Positions 50,771-60,242 of a stretch of DNA of 64,000 bases are shown piece by piece (within the stretch, counting starts at the first letter, position 1; every line of letters begins with the position of its first letter). This DNA comes from Bacteroides mediterraneensis (lineage in GTDB: Bacteria > Bacteroidota > Bacteroidia > Bacteroidales > Bacteroidaceae), in assembly GCF_025993685.1 (NCBI RefSeq), contig NZ_DAJPEN010000001.1, positions 4,278,001 through 4,342,000 of the forward strand, written 5' to 3'. The notes beneath the pieces are model-generated. The model worked only from the letters and a program-made list of their open reading frames with translations. It was not told the origin of the DNA and did no database searches. Both the position numbers and the translations under genes were made by a program.

Positions 50771-52588
50771 ATGAAAAATGTATGGTTATTGCTCGCCCTT
50801 TGGGGAGCGTTTGCAGTGCAGCTGCATGCACAATGGAAAATGGTGGATGGAAAAATCCGTACGCAATGGGCCGAACAGGTGACGCCCGAGAATGTGTGGC
50901 CGGAATATCCGCGTCCCATTATGGAACGGGAAGACTGGAAAAACCTGAATGGACTGTGGGATTATGCCATTGTAGAGAGAGGCAAACATGTGCCTGCTAC
51001 ATTCGACGGGCAAATTCTGGTGCCTTTTGCCGCAGAGTCTGCCTTGTCGGGAGTGGGCAAGACGGTCGGTGCGGAAAAGGAATTGATTTATCGCCGTTCG
51101 TTCGACATTCCTTCTTCGTGGAAAGGCAAAAAGGTGCTCCTGCACTTTGGTGCGGTCGACTGGAAAACGGATGTATGGGTGAACGGAGTAAAAGTGGGGA
51201 GTCACACCGGAGGTTTTACTCCTTTTTCTTTCGACATCACGGAAGCCTTGCAGGGAGGAAAGAATACGGTCATGGTGAGAGTATGGGACCCGACCGACCA
51301 AGGCTATCAGCCGCGGGGAAAGCAAGTGTCCCGTCCCGAAGGAATCTGGTACACTCCTGTCACCGGAATCTGGCAGACGGTCTGGCTGGAACCTGTCAGT
51401 GAATCTTATATTCAAGACCTGCGTATCACACCGGATATCGACCGTTCGCTGCTCTTTGTGCAGGCGGCGGTGAATGAAGCCTCGGCAAAAGGCCAGGTAG
51501 AGGTGAAGGTTTTTGACGGACAGGAACTGGTGGCACAGGGAAAGAGCCTCAGTGGCGAGTGTGTACAGATTGAAATGCCCGAGAAGGTCAAGCTGTGGTC
51601 GCCGGACAGTCCTTTCCTTTATACGTTGAAGGTGTCCTTGAAACAGGGTGGAAAGGTGAAAGATGAGGTAGCCAGCTATGCCGCCATGCGGAAATATTCT
51701 TCCCGGCGTGATGCGAACGGGATTGTGCGGCTGGAACTGAACAACCGACCGTTGTTCCAGTTCGGTCCGCTGGACCAGGGCTGGTGGCCGGACGGACTGT
51801 ATACCGCTCCTTCGGATGAGGCTTTGCGCTATGACATCCAGAAGACAAAAGATTTCGGTTTCAATATGATTCGTAAGCACATCAAGGTAGAGCCTGCCCG
51901 CTGGTACACCTACTGCGACCAGATGGGAATCATCGTATGGCAGGACATGCCCAGCGGCGACCGTAATCCAGAATGGCAGAACCGGAAATATTTTGAAGGC
52001 ACGGAAATGAAGCGGAGTGCCGAATCGGAAGCCTGCTACCGGAAAGAGTGGAAAGAAATCATGGATGCCTTGTACTCCTATCCGTGTATCGCTACCTGGA
52101 TTCCTTTCAATGAAGCTTGGGGGCAGTTCAAGACGCCGGAGATTGTGGAATGGACGAAGCAATACGACCCGACCCGCCTGGTCAATCCGGCCAGCGGAGG
52201 AAACCACTACACCTGCGGTGACATGCTGGATTTGCACAATTATCCGGCTCCGGAGCTGTACTTGTATGATGCGCAGCGGGCTACGGTGCTGGGAGAGTAT
52301 GGAGGTATTGGCTGGGTAGTGCCGGGCCATATCTGGGAACCCGACCGCAACTGGGGCTATATCCAGTTCAATTCTTCCAAGGAAGTGACCGACGAATATG
52401 TGAAATACGCGGAACAACTGTACAACCTGATTCCGAGAGGCTTCTCGGCTGCCGTGTACACCCAGACCACGGATGTGGAGGTAGAGGTAAACGGACTGAT
52501 GACCTACGACCGTAAAGTCATCAAAGTGGACGAAAAGCGGGTCAATGCCGTCAACCGTAAGCTCTGCGGGGCGTTGCGTGAAAAATAG
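50771..52588 (+). CDS. GH2-family glycoside hydrolase, secreted
   Basis: A 605-residue enzyme with signal peptide (LLALWGAFAVQLHAQ). Domains: sugar-binding jelly roll (about 35-210, KNLNGLWDYAI, VLLHFGAVDWKTDVWVNGVK), immunoglobulin-like (215-305), and TIM barrel (310-600) with acid/base Glu in IPFNEAWGQF and probable nucleophile Glu in LGEYGGIGW. Members of this subgroup cleave beta-galactosides or beta-glucuronides; which one cannot be told. ATG 50771 starts the signal peptide; an upstream TTG is inside the promoter. It opens the second glycan locus, before the hybrid sensor. Confidence 0.88.
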   Translation: MKNVWLLLALWGAFAVQLHAQWKMVDGKIRTQWAEQVTPENVWPEYPRPIMEREDWKNLNGLWDYAIVERGKHVPATFDGQILVPFAAESALSGVGKTVGAEKELIYRRSFDIPSSWKGKKVLLHFGAVDWKTDVWVNGVKVGSHTGGFTPFSFDITEALQGGKNTVMVRVWDPTDQGYQPRGKQVSRPEGIWYTPVTGIWQTVWLEPVSESYIQDLRITPDIDRSLLFVQAAVNEASAKGQVEVKVFDGQELVAQGKSLSGECVQIEMPEKVKLWSPDSPFLYTLKVSLKQGGKVKDEVASYAAMRKYSSRRDANGIVRLELNNRPLFQFGPLDQGWWPDGLYTAPSDEALRYDIQKTKDFGFNMIRKHIKVEPARWYTYCDQMGIIVWQDMPSGDRNPEWQNRKYFEGTEMKRSAESEACYRKEWKEIMDALYSYPCIATWIPFNEAWGQFKTPEIVEWTKQYDPTRLVNPASGGNHYTCGDMLDLHNYPAPELYLYDAQRATVLGEYGGIGWVVPGHIWEPDRNWGYIQFNSSKEVTDEYVKYAEQLYNLIPRGFSAAVYTQTTDVEVEVNGLMTYDRKVIKVDEKRVNAVNRKLCGALREK

Positions 52589-52609
52589 AGGCGGTAAATA
52601 AAAATATAG

Positions 52610-52617
52610 TACCTTTG
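52610..52617 (+). promoter_or_regulatory. -7 box very close to the hybrid sensor start
   Basis: TACCTTTG ends 5 bases before the ATG at 52623, so a transcript from it would be nearly leaderless. No clear -33. Confidence 0.45.
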
Positions 52618-52622
52618 TCATT

Positions 52623-55600
52623 ATGAGGAGGAAACAAGCTGTTTTATATGGTATATTGACCGCATTATTGTTCTTTTGTGGATTGGAAGGGGCGTTCCCG
52701 GCTCCTTCCTCCTATTATTTCCGGACATTAGGCATCAACGACGGGCTTTCACAGAGTACCGTGAATGCCATCTTGCAAGACCGCCGCGGCTTCATGTGGC
52801 TGGGAACGAAAGACGGGTTGAACCTGTACGACGGACAAGAGTTCCGGGTGTTCCAGAAGGAGAACTCTTCATTGGGCAATAATTTTATTACGGCATTGTG
52901 CGAGGACCGCGAGGGATGTATATGGGTCGGTACCGATGCCGGAGTCTATATTTACCAGCCGGTGCGGGAAACGTTCCTGCGCTTGGACGAGGTGACGGCA
53001 TCGGGGGATGAAAATATTACCCGTTCAGTCACCTGGATTACCCTCGATGCGCACGGAAATGTCTGGATTTCGTCCGACAATCAGGGATTGTTCTGCTACG
53101 AGAAACAGAAAAAGCACCTGAAGAGATGCATTGCCTGTGGGGAGCCGGGAACCGCCAACGTGACGCATTTCTGGTTTGAAGGCGGCAAGCTGTGGGTGGG
53201 CCGTTATGAAGACAACCTGTACTATTCGGAAGATTATGTCTCTTTTCAGGCATTCCGGGATGCAGATGGAAAAGAAGATTTCAAAGGGATGGTCATCAAT
53301 TCCTGCACGAAGGGACTGCATAATAATCTGTATGTAGGTTCTTCCAAGGGGTTGATGGAGATAAACCTGACGACTCGTAAGGTCCGGAAACTGCTGGACG
53401 AATATGTGCGCAGCATTTGTTTCCGGTCGGATACGGACTTGTGGGTCGGTACGGAACAGGGATTGTTTATCTACGAGGTGACCACCGATAAATATGTACA
53501 TCTGACCGTGCCGGAGACGGATGAGCGGTATGCACTTTCCGACAATGCCATTTACAGCGTGTGTAAAGACCGTGAAGGAGGCATGTGGGTAGGCTCTTAT
53601 TTTGGCGGAGTGAATTACTATCCGTATCCGTACACGTATTTTGAGAAATACTATCCGCGGGAGAACCTGCGCCACATGGGACGACGGGTACGGGAGTTTT
53701 GTGCGGGGGATGATGGCACTTTGTGGATAGGTACGGAAGACAAGGGCTTGTTTCATTTCAATCCTTCCAAGGGGGAGATTGTTCCTTTTTCTCATCCGGA
53801 ACTGGGACATAACATACATGGCTTGTGCCTGGATGGGAACACCTTATGGGTGGGAACCTTTGCCAACGGACTGAACCGTATAGATTTGCGTACAAAGTCG
53901 CTGACGCATTACAGCAGGGGAAGTGCTCCCACTACGTTGAACTCCGACAATGTCTTCTCGATATGCAAGGCCAGTACAGGGGATATCTGGATTGGAACGA
54001 CCTCTGGCCTGCTCCGCTATAACCGTGCGACCGATGATTTCCTGCGGATTGAGGAGCTGGAGAACGTGTTTGTGTACGACATTCTGGAAGACAGTCAGGG
54101 CAGATTATGGATGGCCACCTATTCCGACGGGGTTTTTTGCTATGATTTGCCCCGCAAGCACTGGAAACAGTATCAATGGGTGCCGGGAGATACCGCTTCC
54201 TTGCCTTATAACAAGGTCATCAGTATCTTTGAGGACAGCCATAAGCGGCTGTGGTTCATGACGCAGGGGGCCGGCTTTTGCCGTTTCTGTCCGGAGACGG
54301 ACAACTTTGTCCGTTATGACATGTCGCAAGGTTTCCCCAGCAACATCGTGTATAGGATGGTGGAAGACAACGACGGAAAGTTGTGGCTGAGCACAAACAA
54401 GGGGTTGGTGGCTTTCCAGCCCGAAACGGGTAGCAAGCATGTCTATACAACGGCCAACGGGCTGCTGAGCAACCAGTTTAATTACCAGTCTGGATTGAAG
54501 GGCCGCGACGGTGCCATCTACATGGGAAGCGTAGACGGGTTTATCGTCTTTCATCCGTCCGAATTTGGAGAAAACAAACAGGTCTCTCCGGTGGTGCTGA
54601 CCGACTTTTTCTTGTGGAACAAGCGTCTGCCGGTAGGTGAAAAGTCGTCTCCTCTTGCCAAGAGCATTACGTATTCGGACGTGATTGACCTGAATGCCGG
54701 GCAGAATTCGTTTTCGTTGAGGGCATCGGTATTGAGTTATCAGGCTCCCTTGTCGAACGTGGTGAGGTATAAGTTGGAGGGCTTCGACAAGGAATGGTAC
54801 ACCTTGGAAGGGGGAAACTCAAAAATAAGTTACTCGAATTTGCCTTATGGCACTTATACCCTGCGGGTGAAAGGTGCCAACAGCGACGGTGTGTGGAATC
54901 CTCAGGAGCGTATCTTGAAGATACAGGTACATCCTCCTTTCTATCTGTCGTGGGTGGCCTATGTCATTTACGGGGTATTGCTCGTCGGGTGGGTGCTGCT
55001 GACTGTCTATTATTTTTACCGGCGGAACCAGCGCAAGCATGTGCGGGCGATGGAAATCTTGAAGTATGAGAAAGAGCGTGAGCTGTATACGGCAAAGATT
55101 GATTTCTTCACCAATGTGGCTCATGAGATACGTACTCCCTTGACCCTGATAAAAAGCCCTTTGGAAAATGTGTTGTCTTCCTCACACCTGGATGAAAGTG
55201 TGAAGGATGATTTGGAGATTATGGACCTGAACACCAACCGTCTGCTGGATTTGGTCAACCAGTTGCTTGATTTCCGCAAGACGGAGACAAATGGTTTCAA
55301 GCTGAACTTCATGGATTATGACCTGTCGGGCTTGTTGCAGAAGATGTATAAACGCTTTACACCCTTGGCGCGCGGGAAGAACCTGAAGTTTCTTCTTGAC
55401 ATGTCGGCAGACCTGCATGCTTCGGTCGATAAAGAAGGGTTTACGAAGATTGTCAGCAACCTGTTTACCAATGCCATCAAATACGGTGCCACTTATATTC
55501 AGGTGAAACTGCAGGTGGAGGAAGGCCAGGACTGGTTACGGTTGTCGGTGGAAAATGATGGCCCGGTGGTTCCCCTGAATGAGCGGGAAGAGATTTTTAA

Positions 55601-56609
55601 GCCCTTCAAGCAATATCGGGAGGGCAATGCACAGGTGCAAGGCACGGGAATCGGGCTGGCACTGGCCCGTTCCCTGGCCGAATTGCATGGTGGAAAATTG
55701 TGGATGGATAAGGAGCTGGACTGCAACCGGTTCGTGCTTCAGCTTCCTTTACGGCATGCGCAGGCCTTGAGTCTGCCTGAGGCGGAAGGGGAAGAGGAAA
55801 AGATGCCTGTACCTGCATCGGAAGAAATGCGACCGCCTGCACAACCCGACACTTTCTGCTATACTTTACTGGTGGTGGAAGACAATGCCGAGATGCGCAG
55901 GTTTTTGCAGAAGCAGCTCTCGGATACCTATAAAGTGCTGACGGCTGCCAACGGGGTGGAGGCTTTGAAGGTACTGAAGGAGGCCATCGTGAATCTGGTA
56001 CTTTCGGATGTGATGATGCCGGAGATGGATGGAATGGAATTGTGCAATGTCATCAAGTCCGATTTGGATTACAGTCACATTCCGGTGGTACTCTTGACGG
56101 CCAAGACTACCCTGCAATCGAAGATTGAAGGCATGCAGATGGGAGCGGATGCCTACGTGGACAAACCTTTTTCCATGGAATTTCTCCGGGCCTGTATTCA
56201 GAACTTGCTGAAGAATCGCGAACAGCTGCAGGCAGCTTTCATGCATGCGCCTTTTGTACAGACAAACAGCATGGCCATCACCAAAGCCGACGAGGAATTC
56301 CTGAAAAAAATGAATGAGGTGGTGCAGGCCAATATGCAGAATCCGGAATTCAGTTTGCTGGACATGGCCGACCAGCTTTGCATGAGCCGTTCCAGTCTGA
56401 ACCGCAAGATAAAAGGCATCCTGAATGTCACGCCGAATGATTACATCCGCATTGAGCGTTTGAAGAAAGCGGCCCGGCTTTTGAAGGAAGGCAACTGTAA
56501 GATTAACGAGGTGTGCTACATGGTTGGCTTTAATACTCCTTCTTATTTTGCCAAATGTTTCCAGAAGCAGTTTGGTATGCTGCCCAAAGAGTTCCTGAGT
56601 GAAAAATAA
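52623..56609 (+). CDS. Hybrid two-component system sensor/regulator (HTCS)
   Basis: A 1328-residue one-protein two-component system. After a signal peptide come two seven-bladed propellers of Reg_prop repeats (about 30-700, e.g. RRGFMWLGTKDGLNLYDG, DIWIGTTSGLLRYN), a Y_Y_Y domain (706-770), a membrane helix (775-800), HisKA with AHEIRTPL (about 832), HATPase (938-1043, GTGIGLALARSLAELHGG), receiver (1079-1196, LSDVMMPEMDG) and an AraC-type DNA-binding domain (1236-1328). It senses an oligosaccharide in the periplasm and activates the surrounding glycan genes. Confidence 0.96.
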   Translation: MRRKQAVLYGILTALLFFCGLEGAFPAPSSYYFRTLGINDGLSQSTVNAILQDRRGFMWLGTKDGLNLYDGQEFRVFQKENSSLGNNFITALCEDREGCIWVGTDAGVYIYQPVRETFLRLDEVTASGDENITRSVTWITLDAHGNVWISSDNQGLFCYEKQKKHLKRCIACGEPGTANVTHFWFEGGKLWVGRYEDNLYYSEDYVSFQAFRDADGKEDFKGMVINSCTKGLHNNLYVGSSKGLMEINLTTRKVRKLLDEYVRSICFRSDTDLWVGTEQGLFIYEVTTDKYVHLTVPETDERYALSDNAIYSVCKDREGGMWVGSYFGGVNYYPYPYTYFEKYYPRENLRHMGRRVREFCAGDDGTLWIGTEDKGLFHFNPSKGEIVPFSHPELGHNIHGLCLDGNTLWVGTFANGLNRIDLRTKSLTHYSRGSAPTTLNSDNVFSICKASTGDIWIGTTSGLLRYNRATDDFLRIEELENVFVYDILEDSQGRLWMATYSDGVFCYDLPRKHWKQYQWVPGDTASLPYNKVISIFEDSHKRLWFMTQGAGFCRFCPETDNFVRYDMSQGFPSNIVYRMVEDNDGKLWLSTNKGLVAFQPETGSKHVYTTANGLLSNQFNYQSGLKGRDGAIYMGSVDGFIVFHPSEFGENKQVSPVVLTDFFLWNKRLPVGEKSSPLAKSITYSDVIDLNAGQNSFSLRASVLSYQAPLSNVVRYKLEGFDKEWYTLEGGNSKISYSNLPYGTYTLRVKGANSDGVWNPQERILKIQVHPPFYLSWVAYVIYGVLLVGWVLLTVYYFYRRNQRKHVRAMEILKYEKERELYTAKIDFFTNVAHEIRTPLTLIKSPLENVLSSSHLDESVKDDLEIMDLNTNRLLDLVNQLLDFRKTETNGFKLNFMDYDLSGLLQKMYKRFTPLARGKNLKFLLDMSADLHASVDKEGFTKIVSNLFTNAIKYGATYIQVKLQVEEGQDWLRLSVENDGPVVPLNEREEIFKPFKQYREGNAQVQGTGIGLALARSLAELHGGKLWMDKELDCNRFVLQLPLRHAQALSLPEAEGEEEKMPVPASEEMRPPAQPDTFCYTLLVVEDNAEMRRFLQKQLSDTYKVLTAANGVEALKVLKEAIVNLVLSDVMMPEMDGMELCNVIKSDLDYSHIPVVLLTAKTTLQSKIEGMQMGADAYVDKPFSMEFLRACIQNLLKNREQLQAAFMHAPFVQTNSMAITKADEEFLKKMNEVVQANMQNPEFSLLDMADQLCMSRSSLNRKIKGILNVTPNDYIRIERLKKAARLLKEGNCKINEVCYMVGFNTPSYFAKCFQKQFGMLPKEFLSEK

Positions 56610-56694
56610 GGTGGTAGGGCAGGAATTCGGGCATTTTGATTGAATTGTGCTATGAACTGGCTGTATCGTGGGATAGTTTTTGGAGGAAGGAGCT

Positions 56695-56702
56695 TACCTT
56701 TG
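56695..56702 (+). promoter_or_regulatory. -7 box for the first GH43 gene
   Basis: TACCTTTG, 46 bases before the ATG at 56749. The -33 region is not TTTG-like, compatible with activation by the HTCS. Confidence 0.45.
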
Positions 56703-56748
56703 TGTGGAATCAAAAAGTACACGTATATACTTTAAATTTGAGATACAA

Positions 56749-57726
56749 ATGAAAATCAAGTGTTTATTCTTGGGGCTCGTTCTTTCATCCAGCCTGTATG
56801 CGGCTGACAAGTATTCCAATCCGGTGATTGATTACAGTCTGCCCGACCCTTCCATTATCAAAGGGGATGACGGTTATTTCTATCTTTATGCCACGGAGGA
56901 TATCCGTAATCTACCGATTCACCGTTCCCGGGATTTGGTGAACTGGGAATTCGTGGGGACTGCGTTTACTGATGCCACGCGTCCTGATTTTGAACCGGAC
57001 GGAGGGCTTTGGGCGCCCGACATCAACAAGATAGGCAATCAATATGTGTTGTATTACTCGATGTCTGTCTGGGGAGGAGAGTGGACTTGCGGCATTGGTT
57101 GTGCGGTAGCCGACCGTCCGGAGGGACCGTTCAAGGACTGCGGCATGATGTTTCGGAGCAATGGCATGAAGGTGCAAAACTGCATCGATCCGTTTTACAT
57201 GGAGGAAGGCGGACAGAAATATTTGTTCTTTGGAAGTTTCAGCGGTATTTATGCGGTGGAACTGCGCGAAGACGGATTGGCGGTGAAGGAGGGGGCAGCC
57301 CCGAAGCAGGTGGCAGGAACCGCTTACGAGGGAACTTATATTCACAAACGCGACGGGTATTACTATCTTTTCGCTTCGGTTGGAAGCTGCTGTGAAGGAT
57401 TGAAGAGCACCTATACGACGGTGGTGGGACGGTCTGCAAACTTGCTGGGCCCTTATGAGAACAGAAAGGGAGAAGGCATGCTGGACAATCATCACGAGGT
57501 GCTCATTCATAAGAATGCGCAGTTTGTGGGAACCGGACACAATTCGGAAATCGTGACCGATGAGGCCGGGAACGACTGGATTCTGTATCATGCGGTGAGC
57601 GTGAAGCATCCCGACGGACGGGTCCTGATGCTCGATAAGGTCTCCTGGAAGGACGGATGGCCTGTGGTAGACGGGCAGAGTCCTTCTATTTCTGCGGAAA
57701 AACCATTTTTTAAGACTAAAGAATAA
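56749..57726 (+). CDS. GH43-family glycosidase, single domain, secreted
   Basis: A 325-residue five-bladed propeller enzyme with signal peptide (LFLGLVLSSSLYA). The GH43 triad is visible: catalytic base Asp in YSLPDPSIIKGDDGYFYLY, pKa-modulating Asp in NCIDPFYME, and acid Glu in TAYEGTYIHKRDGYYYLF. Such enzymes are usually arabinanases or arabinosidases, some galactosidases. I chose ATG 56749. It is followed after 4 bases by the uncharacterised 676-residue gene, so they form one operon driven by the HTCS. Confidence 0.9.
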   Translation: MKIKCLFLGLVLSSSLYAADKYSNPVIDYSLPDPSIIKGDDGYFYLYATEDIRNLPIHRSRDLVNWEFVGTAFTDATRPDFEPDGGLWAPDINKIGNQYVLYYSMSVWGGEWTCGIGCAVADRPEGPFKDCGMMFRSNGMKVQNCIDPFYMEEGGQKYLFFGSFSGIYAVELREDGLAVKEGAAPKQVAGTAYEGTYIHKRDGYYYLFASVGSCCEGLKSTYTTVVGRSANLLGPYENRKGEGMLDNHHEVLIHKNAQFVGTGHNSEIVTDEAGNDWILYHAVSVKHPDGRVLMLDKVSWKDGWPVVDGQSPSISAEKPFFKTKE

Positions 57727-57730
57727 TGCA

Positions 57731-59761
57731 ATGAACCTAAGAAGATTATTATCAGTAATGGCTTTGGGGATGGGAGTATTGGGGGTACATGCCTTTGAGT
57801 ATGGCCCGTCGAATGTATCGGCTTCCATAGCCTTGAAAGTGCCGGGGAATAAGGCTGTGCAGTATCCGCTGACGTTAAATGCGTTGTCGGAGAGTGAGTT
57901 TGATTATCAGTTGTCAAGCCATCATAAGTTGCCCGTCCTCTTGTATCAGAATGTGACGGGAGAGGGACAGACGAAGCAGGTGCACGTATGGATTGTGGCC
58001 CTGGAGGATGTCTATTTTAATTTTGGCGAACAGCTCAAGTCGGATGCACGCCATGAAGACTGTCTGTTCTACATGCCGGGCTTCTGGTACCGGCGGAACT
58101 TGCGGTCGCCCAAAGAGGCCCCTTCCTTCCATACTTCAGACAGCTGGGTGGTGCGTGAAGACCGTTTGAGTACCCCGATGACGACGATTTTTGATGAGAA
58201 AAATAAGAAATCTCTCTCTGTGACTCGCCTGTCAGCCTTTGGAGAGGAAGCCCTGACTACACACAAGGAGGGAGAGGTGATTCTTTCAGGGAGAACTTCC
58301 ATCGGTTATACGGGATTTGAGAATGTAGGGGGTACGGCAACACTGGCTTTCGGTTATCCTTATAAGGAGGCTCCTAAAACCTATATCCGTAAGCTGACGC
58401 TGGCTCCCTCGGTCGAGGCCTATCAGTTTCTGAAGAAAGGAGAGACTTTGACGCTGACTTGGGAAATTCACGAAACGGAGGCAACGGATTTCTCGGATTG
58501 TGTGAAGCAGGCTTGGGAATACAGCTATGATTTGTATAAGCCGGCTCCGGTGGAAACACCTTATACGACCGACTTTGTGAAAGAGGTGTTGAGTAATTTC
58601 TTTGTGGAGAGTTATGTGGACGATGCTGTCACGAAATACTATTCCGGGGTGGAATTGCAGACGGCTACGTGCGACAAGCTGGATGTGGCCGAAGTGGGTT
58701 TTGTGGGCCGTACCTTATTGAATGCGTTTAATGCCTTGGAATATGGGGAAGAAAAGCAGCGTCCGGATTTGGTGGCCAATGCCAACCAGATTTTTGATTC
58801 TTATCTGGAGCATGGATTTTCTGCGGCTGGATTTTTCAACGAGGTAGTACATTTCAAGCGTAATTTTGTGGAAAGCATCCATAGCATCCGTCGTCAGTCG
58901 GAAGGCGTGTATGCGGTGTTGTATTATCTGGATTACGAAAAACGTCAGGGACGGAAACATCCGGAATGGGAAACACGTCTGAAGACCATGCTCGATGCCT
59001 TTTTGCGTCTGCAGCACTCCGACGGCAGTTTCCCGCGCAAGTTCAAGGATGATTTCTCTCTTGTGGATGCTTCCGGAGGAAGCACTCCGTCTGCTACCCT
59101 TCCATTGGTGATGGGGTATAAGTATTTTAAGGATAAACGTTATCTGGAAGCAGCGAAGCGCTCTGTCGGCTACTTGGAAAAGGAACTGATTTCCAAGGCG
59201 GATTATTTTTCTTCGACATTGGATGCGAACTGTGAGGACAAGGAGGCTTCCTTGTATGCTTCTACGGCAGCTTACTATCTGGCCTTGGTGACCAAAGGAA
59301 AGGAACAGGCGCATTATGCCGAACTGGCAAGAAAGGCGGCTTATTTTGCTTTGTCGTGGTATTATACCTGGGACGTACCGTTTGCCAAAGGACAGATGTT
59401 GGGCGACTTGGGACTGAAAACACGCGGTTGGGGAAATGTGTCGGTGGAAAACAATCACATTGATGTGTTCGTTTTCGACTTTGCCGATGTGCTGCATTGG
59501 CTGGCGAAAGAATTCAATGAGCCTCGTTTCACTGCATTTTCGAATGTCATCAGTACGTCGATGCGGCAGCTGTTGCCCTACGAGGGCCATTTGTGTGGAA
59601 TCGCCAAGAAAGGATTCTATCCCGAAGTGGTGCAGCATACCAACTGGGATTATGGAAAGAATGGCAAAGGGTATTACAATGATATCTTTGCGCCCGGATG
59701 GGTGGTCGCTTCTTTGTGGGAGCTGCTGTCACCGGGGCGTGCAGAGCGTTTTTTGGAATAG
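57731..59761 (+). CDS. Secreted protein of unknown family, probable (alpha/alpha)-barrel glycosidase
   Basis: A 676-residue protein with signal peptide (VMALGMGVLGVHA). The first 270 residues are beta-rich, the rest has helical repeats (SNFFVESYVDDAVTKYYSG, LLNAFNALEYGEEK, GVYAVLYYLDYEKRQG, LDAFLRLQHSDGSFPRKFKD, YASTAAYYLALVTKGKEQAH), a layout like six-hairpin glycosidases or polysaccharide lyases (GH127/GH154-like). I cannot name the family or point to sure catalytic residues; Glu and Asp near DGSFPRKFKDD and VENNHIDVFVFDF are candidates. It is joined to GH43 by a 4-base gap. Confidence 0.75.
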   Translation: MNLRRLLSVMALGMGVLGVHAFEYGPSNVSASIALKVPGNKAVQYPLTLNALSESEFDYQLSSHHKLPVLLYQNVTGEGQTKQVHVWIVALEDVYFNFGEQLKSDARHEDCLFYMPGFWYRRNLRSPKEAPSFHTSDSWVVREDRLSTPMTTIFDEKNKKSLSVTRLSAFGEEALTTHKEGEVILSGRTSIGYTGFENVGGTATLAFGYPYKEAPKTYIRKLTLAPSVEAYQFLKKGETLTLTWEIHETEATDFSDCVKQAWEYSYDLYKPAPVETPYTTDFVKEVLSNFFVESYVDDAVTKYYSGVELQTATCDKLDVAEVGFVGRTLLNAFNALEYGEEKQRPDLVANANQIFDSYLEHGFSAAGFFNEVVHFKRNFVESIHSIRRQSEGVYAVLYYLDYEKRQGRKHPEWETRLKTMLDAFLRLQHSDGSFPRKFKDDFSLVDASGGSTPSATLPLVMGYKYFKDKRYLEAAKRSVGYLEKELISKADYFSSTLDANCEDKEASLYASTAAYYLALVTKGKEQAHYAELARKAAYFALSWYYTWDVPFAKGQMLGDLGLKTRGWGNVSVENNHIDVFVFDFADVLHWLAKEFNEPRFTAFSNVISTSMRQLLPYEGHLCGIAKKGFYPEVVQHTNWDYGKNGKGYYNDIFAPGWVVASLWELLSPGRAERFLE

Positions 59762-59796
59762 AATGACCGGAATTCTCCGGGATTTTCTTTGATGGA

Positions 59797-59846
59797 ACAG
59801 GATGGCTTGCCGTGCAAGAAGTATTTCTTCACAGAAGCCATCCTGT
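59797..59846. terminator. Bidirectional terminator between convergent genes
   Basis: ACAGGATGGCTT at 59797-59808 pairs with AAGCCATCCTGT at 59835-59846, with an inner GAAG/CTTC stem. A smaller CCGGA/TCCGG hairpin precedes it at 59767-59780. Confidence 0.75.
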
Positions 59847-59850
59847 GCGT

Positions 59851-60219
59851 TTATTCTCCTACGCTGAGTATTTCCACCACTTCCATCACGCCGTCGTATT
59901 CAGCGGCAAAGCCTTCGGTGGCACGCCCCTTTAGACGTACTTTCAGTTGGGCCGGTATGGCTGCATACGGAGGAGCTTCTGGAGAAAGATCCGCCTTGTA
60001 CCGGATTTCCAGTGTGCCCGAAGGGTCACTGACCCAGTAGGCCGTGGTATCTCCGTCGATTGTGAAACTCTGGGCTTCGTGTCCCATCAGCAGTTGGCCA
60101 TGTACTATCCGTATGGAGTCGGGGGATACGGCTTCCACGGAATTTTCCCTGTTTTTCTGGGGGCCTGAGCCACAGGCGGCCAGCAGACTGAGCCCCAAAA
60201 GGTAAATGATTTTTTTCAT
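59851..60219 (-). CDS. Small lipoprotein of unknown function
   Basis: A 122-residue lipoprotein (lipobox LLAAC, Cys16). The mature part contains a beta-rich segment (IRIVHGQLLMGHEAQSFTID, GTLEIRYKADLSPEAPPYAA). I do not recognise the family. It follows the Ca/Na antiporter gene by 23 bases on the same strand and is probably cotranscribed. Confidence 0.68.
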   Translation of the reverse strand: MKKIIYLLGLSLLAACGSGPQKNRENSVEAVSPDSIRIVHGQLLMGHEAQSFTIDGDTTAYWVSDPSGTLEIRYKADLSPEAPPYAAIPAQLKVRLKGRATEGFAAEYDGVMEVVEILSVGE

Positions 60220-60242
60220 GATTCAAGTAGGTTGTGTAAGGG

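Noticed and set aside
50786..52621. Long open frame (611 codons) on the minus strand opposite the GH2 gene
   Set aside because: It is a shadow of the GH2 frame: the plus-strand product has a full signal peptide and GH2 motifs, while the minus translation has no recognisable domain.
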